A stretch of DNA of 7,321 nucleotides from contig JAJYKC010000111.1 in NCBI GenBank assembly GCA_021788955.1, positions 1-7,321 of the forward strand, written 5' to 3'. Shown here piece by piece: positions 1-6,221 of the stretch (positions are counted from its first letter, which is position 1; each line of letters begins with the position of its first letter). Made by a program: the position numbers and the translations under genes. The notes below the pieces were generated by a model. It searched no databases. It was not told the origin of the DNA and saw nothing but the letters and a program-made list of their open reading frames with translations. Source of the DNA: Acidobacteriota bacterium. Lineage in GTDB: Bacteria; Acidobacteriota; Terriglobia; Bryobacterales; Bryobacteraceae.

Positions 1-625
1 CCGTGCACACCGGCTCGTTCGCCGGATCCCACTTACAGTAATTCGAAACAAACAGATCAAGCAGACCGTCGTTGTTGTAATCGAACCATCCCGCCGACAC
101 CGACCACATCTTCCTCCCGCCGAATAAAGCCCCGCTCACTTTAGCCTTGGCCGTAACATCCGTAAACGTTCCGTCCCCGTTGTTGTGGAATAGCTGATTC
201 CCGTTGACGTTGGCGACAAACAAATCGGGCCGGCCGTCGTTGTCGTAATCGCCCACCGCCGCGCCCATCCCGTAGCCCGACCCCGCAACCCCCGCGCTCT
301 CCGTAACGTCGGTGAACGTTCCGTTGCCGTTGTTGTGATACAGACGGTTGAAATACTTCGCGCCCGTCTTCTTGAGCGACGGCATCTCCGCTCCGTTCAC
401 CAGGTAAATGTCCAGCAGCCCGTCGCCATCGTAGTCGAACACCGCAACCCCCGCCGGCATCGTCTCCGGCTGATGCTTCTCCGCCGTCGGACAGTTCTCC
501 GTTCGAAACTTCACGCCGCCCGCTTCCGCAATGTCCTCAAACCGGATCGCCGGCGCGCTGGGCCCCGTTGCGCCCGCCGCCAAAAGACACAGCACGCCCA
601 AAAAGCTAGCGGCCAGGCTTCGCAT
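1..625 (-). CDS. CRTAC1-like FG-GAP/VCBS repeat protein, 3' end beyond the window
   Basis: This is the first 208 residues of an exported beta-propeller protein; the stop lies off the left edge. The ATG at 625-623 is preceded by a strong Shine-Dalgarno (GGGGAG, 5-7 nt away) and begins a short signal peptide, MRSLAASFLGVLCLLAAGA. Cleavage is probably between residues 19 and 26, possibly after SAPA; there is no proper lipobox. Metal-binding-type FG-GAP loops are visible at about residues 64-74 (DYDGDGLLDIY), 127-136 (DYDNDGRPDL) and 182-192 (DYNNDGLLDLF), alternating with LYHNNGNGTFTDVT-type strands near 95-108 and 145-158. The whole fragment aligns with the N-terminal third of the gene immediately upstream on this strand, so the two are paralogues. 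An ASPIC/UnbV domain would be expected at the missing C-terminus. The start lies 20 nt inside the upstream gene, which suggests translational coupling. The biochemical function of the family is largely unknown; the gene context suggests a partner of the TonB receptor. The family call is firm, the role is not. Confidence 0.9.
   Translation of the reverse strand, partial: MRSLAASFLGVLCLLAAGATGPSAPAIRFEDIAEAGGVKFRTENCPTAEKHQPETMPAGVAVFDYDGDGLLDIYLVNGAEMPSLKKTGAKYFNRLYHNNGNGTFTDVTESAGVAGSGYGMGAAVGDYDNDGRPDLFVANVNGNQLFHNNGDGTFTDVTAKAKVSGALFGGRKMWSVSAGWFDYNNDGLLDLFVSNYCKWDPANEPVCT
308..360. repeat. Paralogous DNA repeat, copy in the left FG-GAP gene
   Basis: This 53-bp stretch matches 1980-2032 at about 44 of 53 positions. 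It encodes the segment around YFNRLYHNNGNGTFTDV. It reflects duplication of the two FG-GAP genes together with the internal propeller repeats. Confidence 0.7.
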
Positions 626-2351
626 CGCGGCTCTCCCCGCCACTGCCCGCTGGCTCCCGCACCGTCAGAATCCGATCGATGGGCGGATTGTCGATCGTCT
701 GCGTTATGCCGCTCGGCCAGAAAATCTTCACCGACCGCGCGCCCCGCTCCCGGCCCAGCCCGAAATGCACCCGCTTATCCGGCGCCGAACAGTAACTCCC
801 GCCCGTCGTCACCGTCGCATATTGCCGCATCCCGTCCTCCCCGTCCACCTCCACCCGCGCCCCGATCCCGTCCCGGTTACTCACCCCTCCAACCGTATCC
901 ACGCTCAGCCAATGGTTGCCCACGCCCCGGTTACGAAGCACCTTCGCCTCCCCGTCCAGACAGCTCACCACAATATCCATCTGGCCGTCGTTATAAAGGT
1001 CGCCGAACGCCGCTCCGCGCGCCGCCTGTACCGTCCCAAACGCCGCTCCGCTTTCCGCTGAAACGTCGACAAAGCTCCCACCCACGTTGCGGAGTAACAG
1101 AAGCGGCTCCAGATACCGCACGTTCCCCTGAAAAAACTCGACGTTGTCCATCACATGCGACTGCGCGACAAATAGATCCTTCCACCCGTCGTTGTCATAA
1201 TCGATCAGCCCCGTGCCCCAGCCCGAGTGCCCAATCGTCATGCCCGCCACCCCAGAAGGCCCCGAAACGTACTGAAACGTCCCCTTCACATTGTGAAATA
1301 GCGCGTATTTCTGGTTCGCCAGATCGTCGATGAACACGTCCGGCCACCCGTCGTTGTCGTAGTCCTCAAACGCCACCCCCATGCCCGAAAACGCCCGCCC
1401 GTCCTCGTCGTAGGCCAGCCCCGTCCCCAACCCCACTTCCCGAAACGTGCCGTCGTGATTGTTGTGAAACAACTGCTCGGCGACCGCGTCGTTGGCCACC
1501 AAAATGTCCGGCCACCCGTCCCCGTCGTAATCGTTCAACGCCGAGCCAAGACCCCGCCCCGGCGCCTTCGCGATTCCCGACTTCACGCTGACATCGCTGA
1601 ACGTCCCGTCCCCGTTATTGTGATAAAGCAGATACGTGGCGGACTGGAACACGTCCGGATGGCAGTAGGCCCGTTCGCCCTTCTCCGGCGCCCCGCAGGG
1701 AAGATTCTTCGAAAAATCCCAGTCCAGGTAGCGCGCCACAAACAGATCCAGCCGCCCGTCCCGGTCGTAGTCGATAAACAGCGCGCTCGACGACCATCCG
1801 CCCGCCCCCACACCCGCCTTCGCCGTCACGTCCGTAAACGTGCCGTCCCCGTTGTTGTGGTACAGGATATTCTGTCCGAAGTTCGTCACGTACAGGTCCG
1901 GATAGCCGTCGTTATCGTAGTCGCCAACGGCAACACCCATGCCGTAGGAGTAACCTCGCACGCCGGCCCTTTCCGTCACATCGGTAAATGTGCCGTCCCC
2001 GTTGTTGTGATACAGCCGGTTCCAATACTTCGGGTCCGATTTATCCGGCGCCGCGCCCGGCGGCATCGCTCTTTTCAACGCGGCCCCGTTGACGAAGAAC
2101 AGATCCTCCCGCCCGTCCTTGTCATAGTCCAGCATCGCCACGCCGCCAGGCATCGTTTCGATCAGGTATTTTTCCGGCGTCCGCGAAGAGAGAAGACGAA
2201 AGGCCACGCCCGATTTCGCCGTCACATCCTCAAACGTCGGAAGAGAGGTTCCTGGACCCCCGCTCGCACCGTAGAGTGCGAGCAGCACCGGTGAACCAAG
2301 CAATGGAACCACCCATCTCGCCGCTGCAAGCCTGTGTCGCCGGCGCTTCAT
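606..2351 (-). CDS. CRTAC1-family FG-GAP/VCBS repeat protein with C-terminal ASPIC/UnbV domain
   Basis: This is a complete 581-residue exported protein. The N-terminus has a basic run (KRRRHR) and a hydrophobic stretch at about residues 13-28 (VVPLLGSPVLLALYGA), which reads as a signal peptide or anchor. Six clear FG-GAP/VCBS loops of the DxDxDG type lie at about residues 75, 144, 194, 274, 330 and 384, with a weaker seventh (DLYNDGQMD) at 451. Each is paired with an L-Y/F-H-N-N-x-DGTF strand (about 113, 163, 242, 294, 351), as expected for a calcium-binding seven-bladed beta-propeller. Residues about 478-566 are the ASPIC/UnbV domain, with its typical NRDGIGARV, GGSY, VHFGLG and IFWPSG motifs. 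A loop at 208-236 carries two cysteines (219, 230), as in many relatives. It follows the TonB receptor by 81 bp and overlaps a paralogue downstream, so an operon is likely. No strong Shine-Dalgarno precedes the ATG (only AAAGACGG), so the start is somewhat uncertain. The molecular role is unknown; ligand or polysaccharide handling is inference. Confidence 0.93.
   Translation of the reverse strand: MKRRRHRLAAARWVVPLLGSPVLLALYGASGGPGTSLPTFEDVTAKSGVAFRLLSSRTPEKYLIETMPGGVAMLDYDKDGREDLFFVNGAALKRAMPPGAAPDKSDPKYWNRLYHNNGDGTFTDVTERAGVRGYSYGMGVAVGDYDNDGYPDLYVTNFGQNILYHNNGDGTFTDVTAKAGVGAGGWSSSALFIDYDRDGRLDLFVARYLDWDFSKNLPCGAPEKGERAYCHPDVFQSATYLLYHNNGDGTFSDVSVKSGIAKAPGRGLGSALNDYDGDGWPDILVANDAVAEQLFHNNHDGTFREVGLGTGLAYDEDGRAFSGMGVAFEDYDNDGWPDVFIDDLANQKYALFHNVKGTFQYVSGPSGVAGMTIGHSGWGTGLIDYDNDGWKDLFVAQSHVMDNVEFFQGNVRYLEPLLLLRNVGGSFVDVSAESGAAFGTVQAARGAAFGDLYNDGQMDIVVSCLDGEAKVLRNRGVGNHWLSVDTVGGVSNRDGIGARVEVDGEDGMRQYATVTTGGSYCSAPDKRVHFGLGRERGARSVKIFWPSGITQTIDNPPIDRILTVREPAGSGGESRDAKPGR
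631..638 (-). promoter_or_regulatory. Ribosome binding site fixing the start at 625
   Basis: Read on the minus strand this is GGGGAGAG, ending 5 nt before the ATG at 625. It lies inside the last codons of the upstream gene, so ribosomes ending that gene at 606 could restart here. It is the best Shine-Dalgarno match near this start and decides it. Confidence 0.65.
1980..2032. repeat. Paralogous DNA repeat, copy in the complete FG-GAP gene
   Basis: This is the counterpart of 308-360 and encodes the segment around YWNRLYHNNGDGTFTDV. A shorter pair is even closer: 150-188 against 1822-1860 differ at only 3 of 39 positions. These direct repeats between neighbouring genes could support recombination or be misassembled by short reads. 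Confidence 0.7.
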
Positions 2352-2378
2352 ACGCCGTCTTTTAGCATAGCCCCGCGC

Positions 2379-2402
2379 TGGGCCGGATTCCCCGCCGGCC
2401 CA
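2379..2402 (-). other. Intercistronic stem-loop between receptor and FG-GAP gene
   Basis: TGGGCCGG (2379-2386) and CCGGCCCA (2395-2402) form a perfect 8-bp inverted repeat with an 8-nt loop. It starts 30 nt after the receptor stop and ends 27 nt before the next ATG. No T-rich tract follows on either strand, so it is not a standard intrinsic terminator. A role in mRNA stability, or in lowering expression of the genes after the receptor, fits its position. Confidence 0.5.
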
Positions 2403-2432
2403 TCACAACCCACTTCTGCCCGCGTTCTGCGA

Positions 2433-5400
2433 TCAGAAATAGAACTTCAGACCCAGTTGCAACTGCCGCGGCAGCGTAGCCGGGGCCGCTCCGGTAATGA
2501 CGCCCGGATTGGGATTATCGATGTTTTGATTCGGAATGCCAAAGACAACGTTATTGAACACGTTATAGGCCTCGATCCGGAACTCGAAGTACTTCTTCTC
2601 CGTGATCGGGAACTGGCGGAACAGGGAAAGATCCACATCTTCTCCAAACTGCGAAGTGAGAGAATTGGGCACCTGCTTCCCATACGTGTACGGAGACGGA
2701 TTGGCAAACGCGGAAACGTTGTACCACTGCTGCACCGTGCCCGCTCCAGCCCCCGCGTTGCCCACCTGATTCGCCCACTCGTTGTTGTATCCCCCGTTAT
2801 TCAGGATCGCCGTGCTCGAATACACCGTGTACGGCAACCCCGAGTGCAGGCTGATAATCCCGTTCAGCGCCCAACCGCCGGCGAACATTCTGACATACCG
2901 GTTGCCGCTGCCAATGTGCGTCCCAAACGGCGAGTTCGCCGTGAACGCAGCCTCGAAATTGCTCATTTGGTTCGTATCCGATAGCTGAACGTCCGCGGTG
3001 CGGTTATACACGTTCTCGATGTTGCAAAGTGCCCCAATCCCGCAGCCATCGTCGATCGACCGCGAAAGCGTGTAGGAAACCTGGAACGAAAGATCCGAAC
3101 TCGCCTGCTTATTCAGCGAAATTTGCAGTGCGTTATACCGGCTGTTGCCCACGCTCTGGTCAAACCACTGCGGCAGCATGTACGGGAACGGCTGCCGCGC
3201 CGCCACCGGCCCCGGCCCCGGCATCGCGACATTCTGCACCGGGCCCCAATCCAGGTGCCGGCCCACCGAACCAACATAGTTCACGTCCAATACTGTGTTG
3301 TTCGCCACTTCGTCCTGCACGCCAAAGTTCCACTGGTCCATATACGGCGTCTTGAAGTTGGGGTCCACCATCCACTGGCTCACCTCGGAGAATGTGGAAA
3401 CGGGATACACCAGCCCGCCGCCGCCGCCCAGGCTCAAGGGATTCGTCATCGGCGCCGTGACCGTGTTCTGGTTCAGGCTCGGATTGTTGATCGTTGCCAC
3501 CGCCGGCCAGTTTCCGCCGAAATTCTGCGCCAGTTGTACCGTGCCGCCCCACATATCGTAGAAACGGCCGTAGCCCGCTCGCGCAACCATCTTGTCGGTG
3601 ACCCGGTACGCCAAGCCGAGCCGTCCGGACCAGTCGCCGAAATCGTTGTTCAGAATCGCGTGGTTGGATCCAGCCACCTGCACATGCGGCGGAAGGCCGC
3701 TATACGGGTCCGGATACTGCGATACCGTGTCTCCCGCCGCGGGCTTTCCGGCATAGATGCCATTCGGCATGCAAGGCGCTCCAACCGACGCCGAACAATT
3801 CGGCGGCATGGCCGTCAGATAATAAGTGCCGGTCACTGCATTCGCATCGCCGGTGTACAGGTCCTTCCCCGCCCCGTAAATCGGCCATAGCCGCAGGTCG
3901 TACCGTAGTCCCATGTTCACGGTCAGCCGGTTGGTCACCTTCCACTGGTCCTGAATATACGCGCCATCCATCCATCCGCCGTTCGCCACTTCATTGACGT
4001 TGCGCAGCGACGCCCCATTCGGAACCCCGAGCAGGAAAGAAGCCCACGAGTTGCCTCCAACGCCCTGCAGCGCCCCCAAGCCCGCCGTTTGCGCCGTAGC
4101 GAAAGAAATGGTGTCATAACCGATCGGCGAATGGAAATTATTGGTCTCGACGTCACCGCCCACCTTCAGCGTGTGCTTGCCAATGATCTTCGTGTAGTTC
4201 CCGCCGTACTGCCATACATCGGCCAGGGTCGTCCCCTGCAGCGCCGAGTTGGGCCAGGACAGATAACCGCTGATCGAATTGATCATCGGCGCATATGCCT
4301 TCCCGTTCAGAGTCTCGAAGGTGGAGTTCATACCAAGGCCGTTCAACTGGCCCAGAAACGAAGCGTTCATGCCCGGCACCGACGCGACTTCGTTATCAAA
4401 CCCATAGTTGCGCCCGAAATACACCTCCAGCACCGAGGTCGGCCCAAACGTGTGCGTCTCGTGAATCGTGAAATTATGCCCATAAATGTCGTCGTTGTTG
4501 GCCCCAATCACACCGTTGGGAACCAGCAGCGACTCCTCATATTGGCTATAGCGGAACATCACCTCGTCCGAGTTCCCGAAATACTGGTCCGCCCGGATCT
4601 GCCCCGTGTCGTTCGTCGTAACGCTCCGCTCCGGAAGATAAATATTGTTCCCATTCAACAGCGTCCCCGCCTGCGGAACCAGACTTTGATACAGCGACGA
4701 GACGGGGCTTATCAGGCTGCCCGGAATGATGTTCCCCGCAAAAGGAGCCCGCGAGTAAGTATTCGTGGCCGCATCGTAGCTCGTGCTGTACGGGTTGTAA
4801 ATCGTCGCTCCAACGCCGCTGAAGTCGCCCGCCCGCATCGCCGCCGTCGGACCCAGCGTCCCGCCCTCGGTCGAGACATTCTCGCGGAAACCTTCGTAAG
4901 CACCGTAGAAGAACGTGCGATTCTTGCCGTTGTAGACTTTCGGAATTGACAGAGGGCCGCCGATCGCCGCCCCAAACTGGTTCTGCCGCAGCGGCGGCAG
5001 CGCCGCATTGAAAAAACCGCGCGCATCCATTGCCGAATTGCGCAGAAACTCCCACAGCGTGCCATGGTAGTCGTTCGTTCCCGATTTGCTCGCCACCGTG
5101 ATGATGCCGCCCATCACCCCGCCGTATTCCGCCTGGTCGCTATGATTTTGGGCTTTGAACTCCTGAATGTCGTCCACGATCGGAGCAAAGTTGTACGTCG
5201 TCAAAAACGTATTCAGGTCGTTCACGCCATCCAGGAGAAACGTGTTGCTACGCACCCGGGCGCCGTCAATCGAAGGAAACGACGCAACCCCAATCGCCGA
5301 CCCGACGAATCCGCCTCCACCGGAGCCCGCCCCCGTCCCGCTCTGATCCCGGTTGATGTTCGTCACACCAGGCGTAATCGTCAGCAACTCCGTGAAGTTC

Positions 5401-5885
5401 CTCCCGTTCAAGGGAAGGTTATTGACCTGCTGGGTCCCTACAACCACGCCCAGTTCCGAGGTCGATGCCTCCACCCCCGCCGCCGTCGCCGATACGGTTA
5501 CGCTTTGCTGCTCTTGCCCCACCTTCATGTGGAAATCGAATGTCGCTGTCTGGTTCACCTGCAGCGTCACCTCGGATTGCGTCACCGGCGAAAACCCGTG
5601 AGCCGACGCCCTCATCGTGTACGCCCCGGGCGTCACGTTCAGAAACAGATAGTTCCCATCCGTGTTCGTCGTCGTCGTTCTTACCACTCCCGTGTTGACG
5701 TTTCTAAGTTCAATCGTCGCCCCGGGAATCGCGGCGCCGGTCGGGTCCGATGCAACCCCGTTCACGCTGGCCGCCGCCTCCTGCGCAAAGACCGTGGTCC
5801 GCATCAGAACCAGTATTCCCATCAGAACCGCGATGGATACAAAACGGCGCATCCCGAAAAAGTTTGATTCGCCCGACGGTGCCAT
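2433..5885 (-). CDS. TonB-dependent receptor with N-terminal carboxypeptidase-regulatory-like domain (Oar/CarboxypepD_reg type)
   Basis: This is an outer-membrane beta-barrel of 1150 residues that would take up a substrate using TonB energy. The ATG at 5885 is chosen over an in-frame ATG at 5978 because AAAGGAG lies 5 nt upstream of it and a signal peptide follows directly. That peptide has a hydrophobic core at about residues 15-33 and probable cleavage after VFA (34/35). Residues about 38-121 form the carboxypeptidase-regulatory-like/CnaB-like beta-sandwich (GVASDPTGAAIPGATIEL, then TDGNYLFLNVTPGAYT). The plug spans about 145-275, with LPLNGRNFTELLTITPGV, FLLDGVND and GGIITVASKSGTNDYHG. The rest is barrel, ending in LQLGLKFYF, a terminal-Phe outer-membrane insertion signal. 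The mature protein has only four cysteines, in two close pairs (697/705 and 948/954). No clear TonB box is visible. Size and architecture match the large receptors abundant in Acidobacteriota. It heads the putative operon and is transcribed divergently from a LacI-type regulator. The substrate cannot be read from the sequence; a plant- or microbe-derived glycan is a guess from the regulator type. Confidence 0.95.
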   Translation of the reverse strand: MAPSGESNFFGMRRFVSIAVLMGILVLMRTTVFAQEAAASVNGVASDPTGAAIPGATIELRNVNTGVVRTTTTNTDGNYLFLNVTPGAYTMRASAHGFSPVTQSEVTLQVNQTATFDFHMKVGQEQQSVTVSATAAGVEASTSELGVVVGTQQVNNLPLNGRNFTELLTITPGVTNINRDQSGTGAGSGGGGFVGSAIGVASFPSIDGARVRSNTFLLDGVNDLNTFLTTYNFAPIVDDIQEFKAQNHSDQAEYGGVMGGIITVASKSGTNDYHGTLWEFLRNSAMDARGFFNAALPPLRQNQFGAAIGGPLSIPKVYNGKNRTFFYGAYEGFRENVSTEGGTLGPTAAMRAGDFSGVGATIYNPYSTSYDAATNTYSRAPFAGNIIPGSLISPVSSLYQSLVPQAGTLLNGNNIYLPERSVTTNDTGQIRADQYFGNSDEVMFRYSQYEESLLVPNGVIGANNDDIYGHNFTIHETHTFGPTSVLEVYFGRNYGFDNEVASVPGMNASFLGQLNGLGMNSTFETLNGKAYAPMINSISGYLSWPNSALQGTTLADVWQYGGNYTKIIGKHTLKVGGDVETNNFHSPIGYDTISFATAQTAGLGALQGVGGNSWASFLLGVPNGASLRNVNEVANGGWMDGAYIQDQWKVTNRLTVNMGLRYDLRLWPIYGAGKDLYTGDANAVTGTYYLTAMPPNCSASVGAPCMPNGIYAGKPAAGDTVSQYPDPYSGLPPHVQVAGSNHAILNNDFGDWSGRLGLAYRVTDKMVARAGYGRFYDMWGGTVQLAQNFGGNWPAVATINNPSLNQNTVTAPMTNPLSLGGGGGLVYPVSTFSEVSQWMVDPNFKTPYMDQWNFGVQDEVANNTVLDVNYVGSVGRHLDWGPVQNVAMPGPGPVAARQPFPYMLPQWFDQSVGNSRYNALQISLNKQASSDLSFQVSYTLSRSIDDGCGIGALCNIENVYNRTADVQLSDTNQMSNFEAAFTANSPFGTHIGSGNRYVRMFAGGWALNGIISLHSGLPYTVYSSTAILNNGGYNNEWANQVGNAGAGAGTVQQWYNVSAFANPSPYTYGKQVPNSLTSQFGEDVDLSLFRQFPITEKKYFEFRIEAYNVFNNVVFGIPNQNIDNPNPGVITGAAPATLPRQLQLGLKFYF

Positions 5886-5890
5886 AAACT

Positions 5891-5897
5891 CTCCTTT
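5891..5897 (-). promoter_or_regulatory. Ribosome binding site of the TonB-dependent receptor
   Basis: The minus strand reads AAAGGAG with 5 nt (AGTTT) before the ATG at 5885. This near-ideal Shine-Dalgarno favours that start over the in-frame ATG at 5978, which has no such site. Confidence 0.85.
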
Positions 5898-5913
5898 GGA
5901 GCACCTCTTGCCA

Positions 5914-5931
5914 TGCCGGCCCAAGCCGGCA
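5914..5931 (-). other. Stem-loop in the receptor mRNA leader
   Basis: TGCCGGC-TTGG-GCCGGCA is a perfect 7-bp stem with a 4-nt loop in the predicted 5' leader, ending 16 nt before the Shine-Dalgarno. With no U tract after it, it is unlikely to be a terminator. It could protect the mRNA or influence ribosome access. Confidence 0.45.
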
Positions 5932-5977
5932 ATCGGCGCGAGACAAACACCCCTCCCCAGCGGCTCGGCTCGTGCCA

Positions 5978-5992
5978 TCCGCGCCGCGCGGA
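5978..5992. repeat. GC-rich 15-bp palindrome in the receptor leader
   Basis: TCCGCGC-C-GCGCGGA is a perfect palindrome around one central base. As RNA it could fold into a short hairpin; as DNA it could be a protein site. It starts at 5978 and so abuts the rejected upstream ATG of the receptor frame. Its high G+C makes chance occurrence quite possible. Confidence 0.35.
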
Positions 5993-5999
5993 CAACGGT

Positions 6000-6016
6000 T
6001 ACTTAAGCGTTAACTA
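6000..6016. promoter_or_regulatory. Candidate operator for the LacI-type regulator
   Basis: TACTTAAGCGTTAACTA pairs at 6 of 8 positions around the central C at 6008 (arms TA.TTAA and TTAA.TA). It is an AT-rich island in GC-rich surroundings, with a CpG step at the centre as LacI-family hinge helices often prefer. It covers about +2 to +18 of the predicted receptor transcript, the classic place to block initiation or early elongation. It also consists of two abutting hexamer palindromes, CTTAAG and GTTAAC, separated by one C. Binding by the neighbouring regulator is inference from position, symmetry and divergent arrangement. Confidence 0.55.
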
Positions 6017-6023
6017 TAGCGTG

Positions 6024-6052
6024 ATTCTACTAGTGCCCCGCCCGCCTGTCAA
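6024..6052 (-). promoter_or_regulatory. Sigma70-type promoter of the receptor operon
   Basis: Read on the minus strand there is a perfect -35 TTGACA (6052-6047), exactly 17 bp, and a -10 TAGAAT (6029-6024, 5 of 6 to consensus). Transcription should begin near 6017, giving a leader of about 132 nt before the receptor ATG. The strength of the match suggests high basal activity kept in check by a repressor. Confidence 0.75.
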
Positions 6053-6112
6053 GAGAAAAACTTTCTCGCGCGACCCTTCACTCGGTTCCGGGCATGATCC
6101 CGATCGAAGCAC

Positions 6113-6141
6113 TTGCCAAGACCCGCCTCCGCTCGTATAGT
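6113..6141 (+). promoter_or_regulatory. Sigma70-type promoter of the LacI-type regulator
   Basis: A -35 TTGCCA (6113-6118, 5 of 6) and a -10 TATAGT (6136-6141, 5 of 6) are separated by 17 bp. The predicted start is near 6148, giving a leader of about 74 nt to the ATG at 6222. The -35 boxes of the two divergent promoters lie 60 bp apart, so one regulator complex could influence both. Confidence 0.65.
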
Positions 6142-6150
6142 CACATTGTG
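6142..6150. promoter_or_regulatory. Small palindrome at the regulator's transcription start
   Basis: CACATTGTG (CACA-T-TGTG) begins right after the -10 box of the regulator promoter and covers the predicted +1. Its placement mirrors that of the palindrome on the receptor side, but the sequence differs (only 9 bp, no shared arms). It could be an autoregulatory or second-regulator site. A site this short is weak evidence. Confidence 0.25.
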
Positions 6151-6221
6151 TGCCTTACCCCCGCGGACGTAGAGGCATTGGCGGAGATCGCCCATATATG
6201 CGTAATACTAGTAATAATTAG

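Noticed and set aside
335..1333. Long plus-strand open frame opposite the FG-GAP genes
   Set aside because: The translation is arginine/proline-rich with no domain or signal, and it lies antisense to clear propeller repeats. The same applies to the plus-strand frames at 1455-2294, 2334-2984, 3123-3890, 4089-4949 and 5064-5867.
5852..5852. Alternative receptor start at Met12 (MRRFVSIAV)
   Set aside because: It would give a tidier signal peptide, but the bases before it (TTTTTCGGG) are a poor ribosome site compared with that of the ATG at 5885.
5886..5978. A 31-residue N-terminal extension of the receptor from the in-frame ATG at 5978
   Set aside because: It has no Shine-Dalgarno and would bury the signal peptide. 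The ATG at 5885 has AAAGGAG at ideal spacing and a signal peptide right after.
6178..6208. A second plus-strand promoter (TTGGCG with TATATG or TAATAC)
   Set aside because: Spacers of 11 or 19 bp and weak boxes compare poorly with the 17-bp promoter at 6113-6141.
6206..6213. TACTAGTA palindrome upstream of the regulator, with TACTAGT also at 6028-6034
   Set aside because: A shared 7-mer overlapping a promoter element on one side is too short to call an operator pair.
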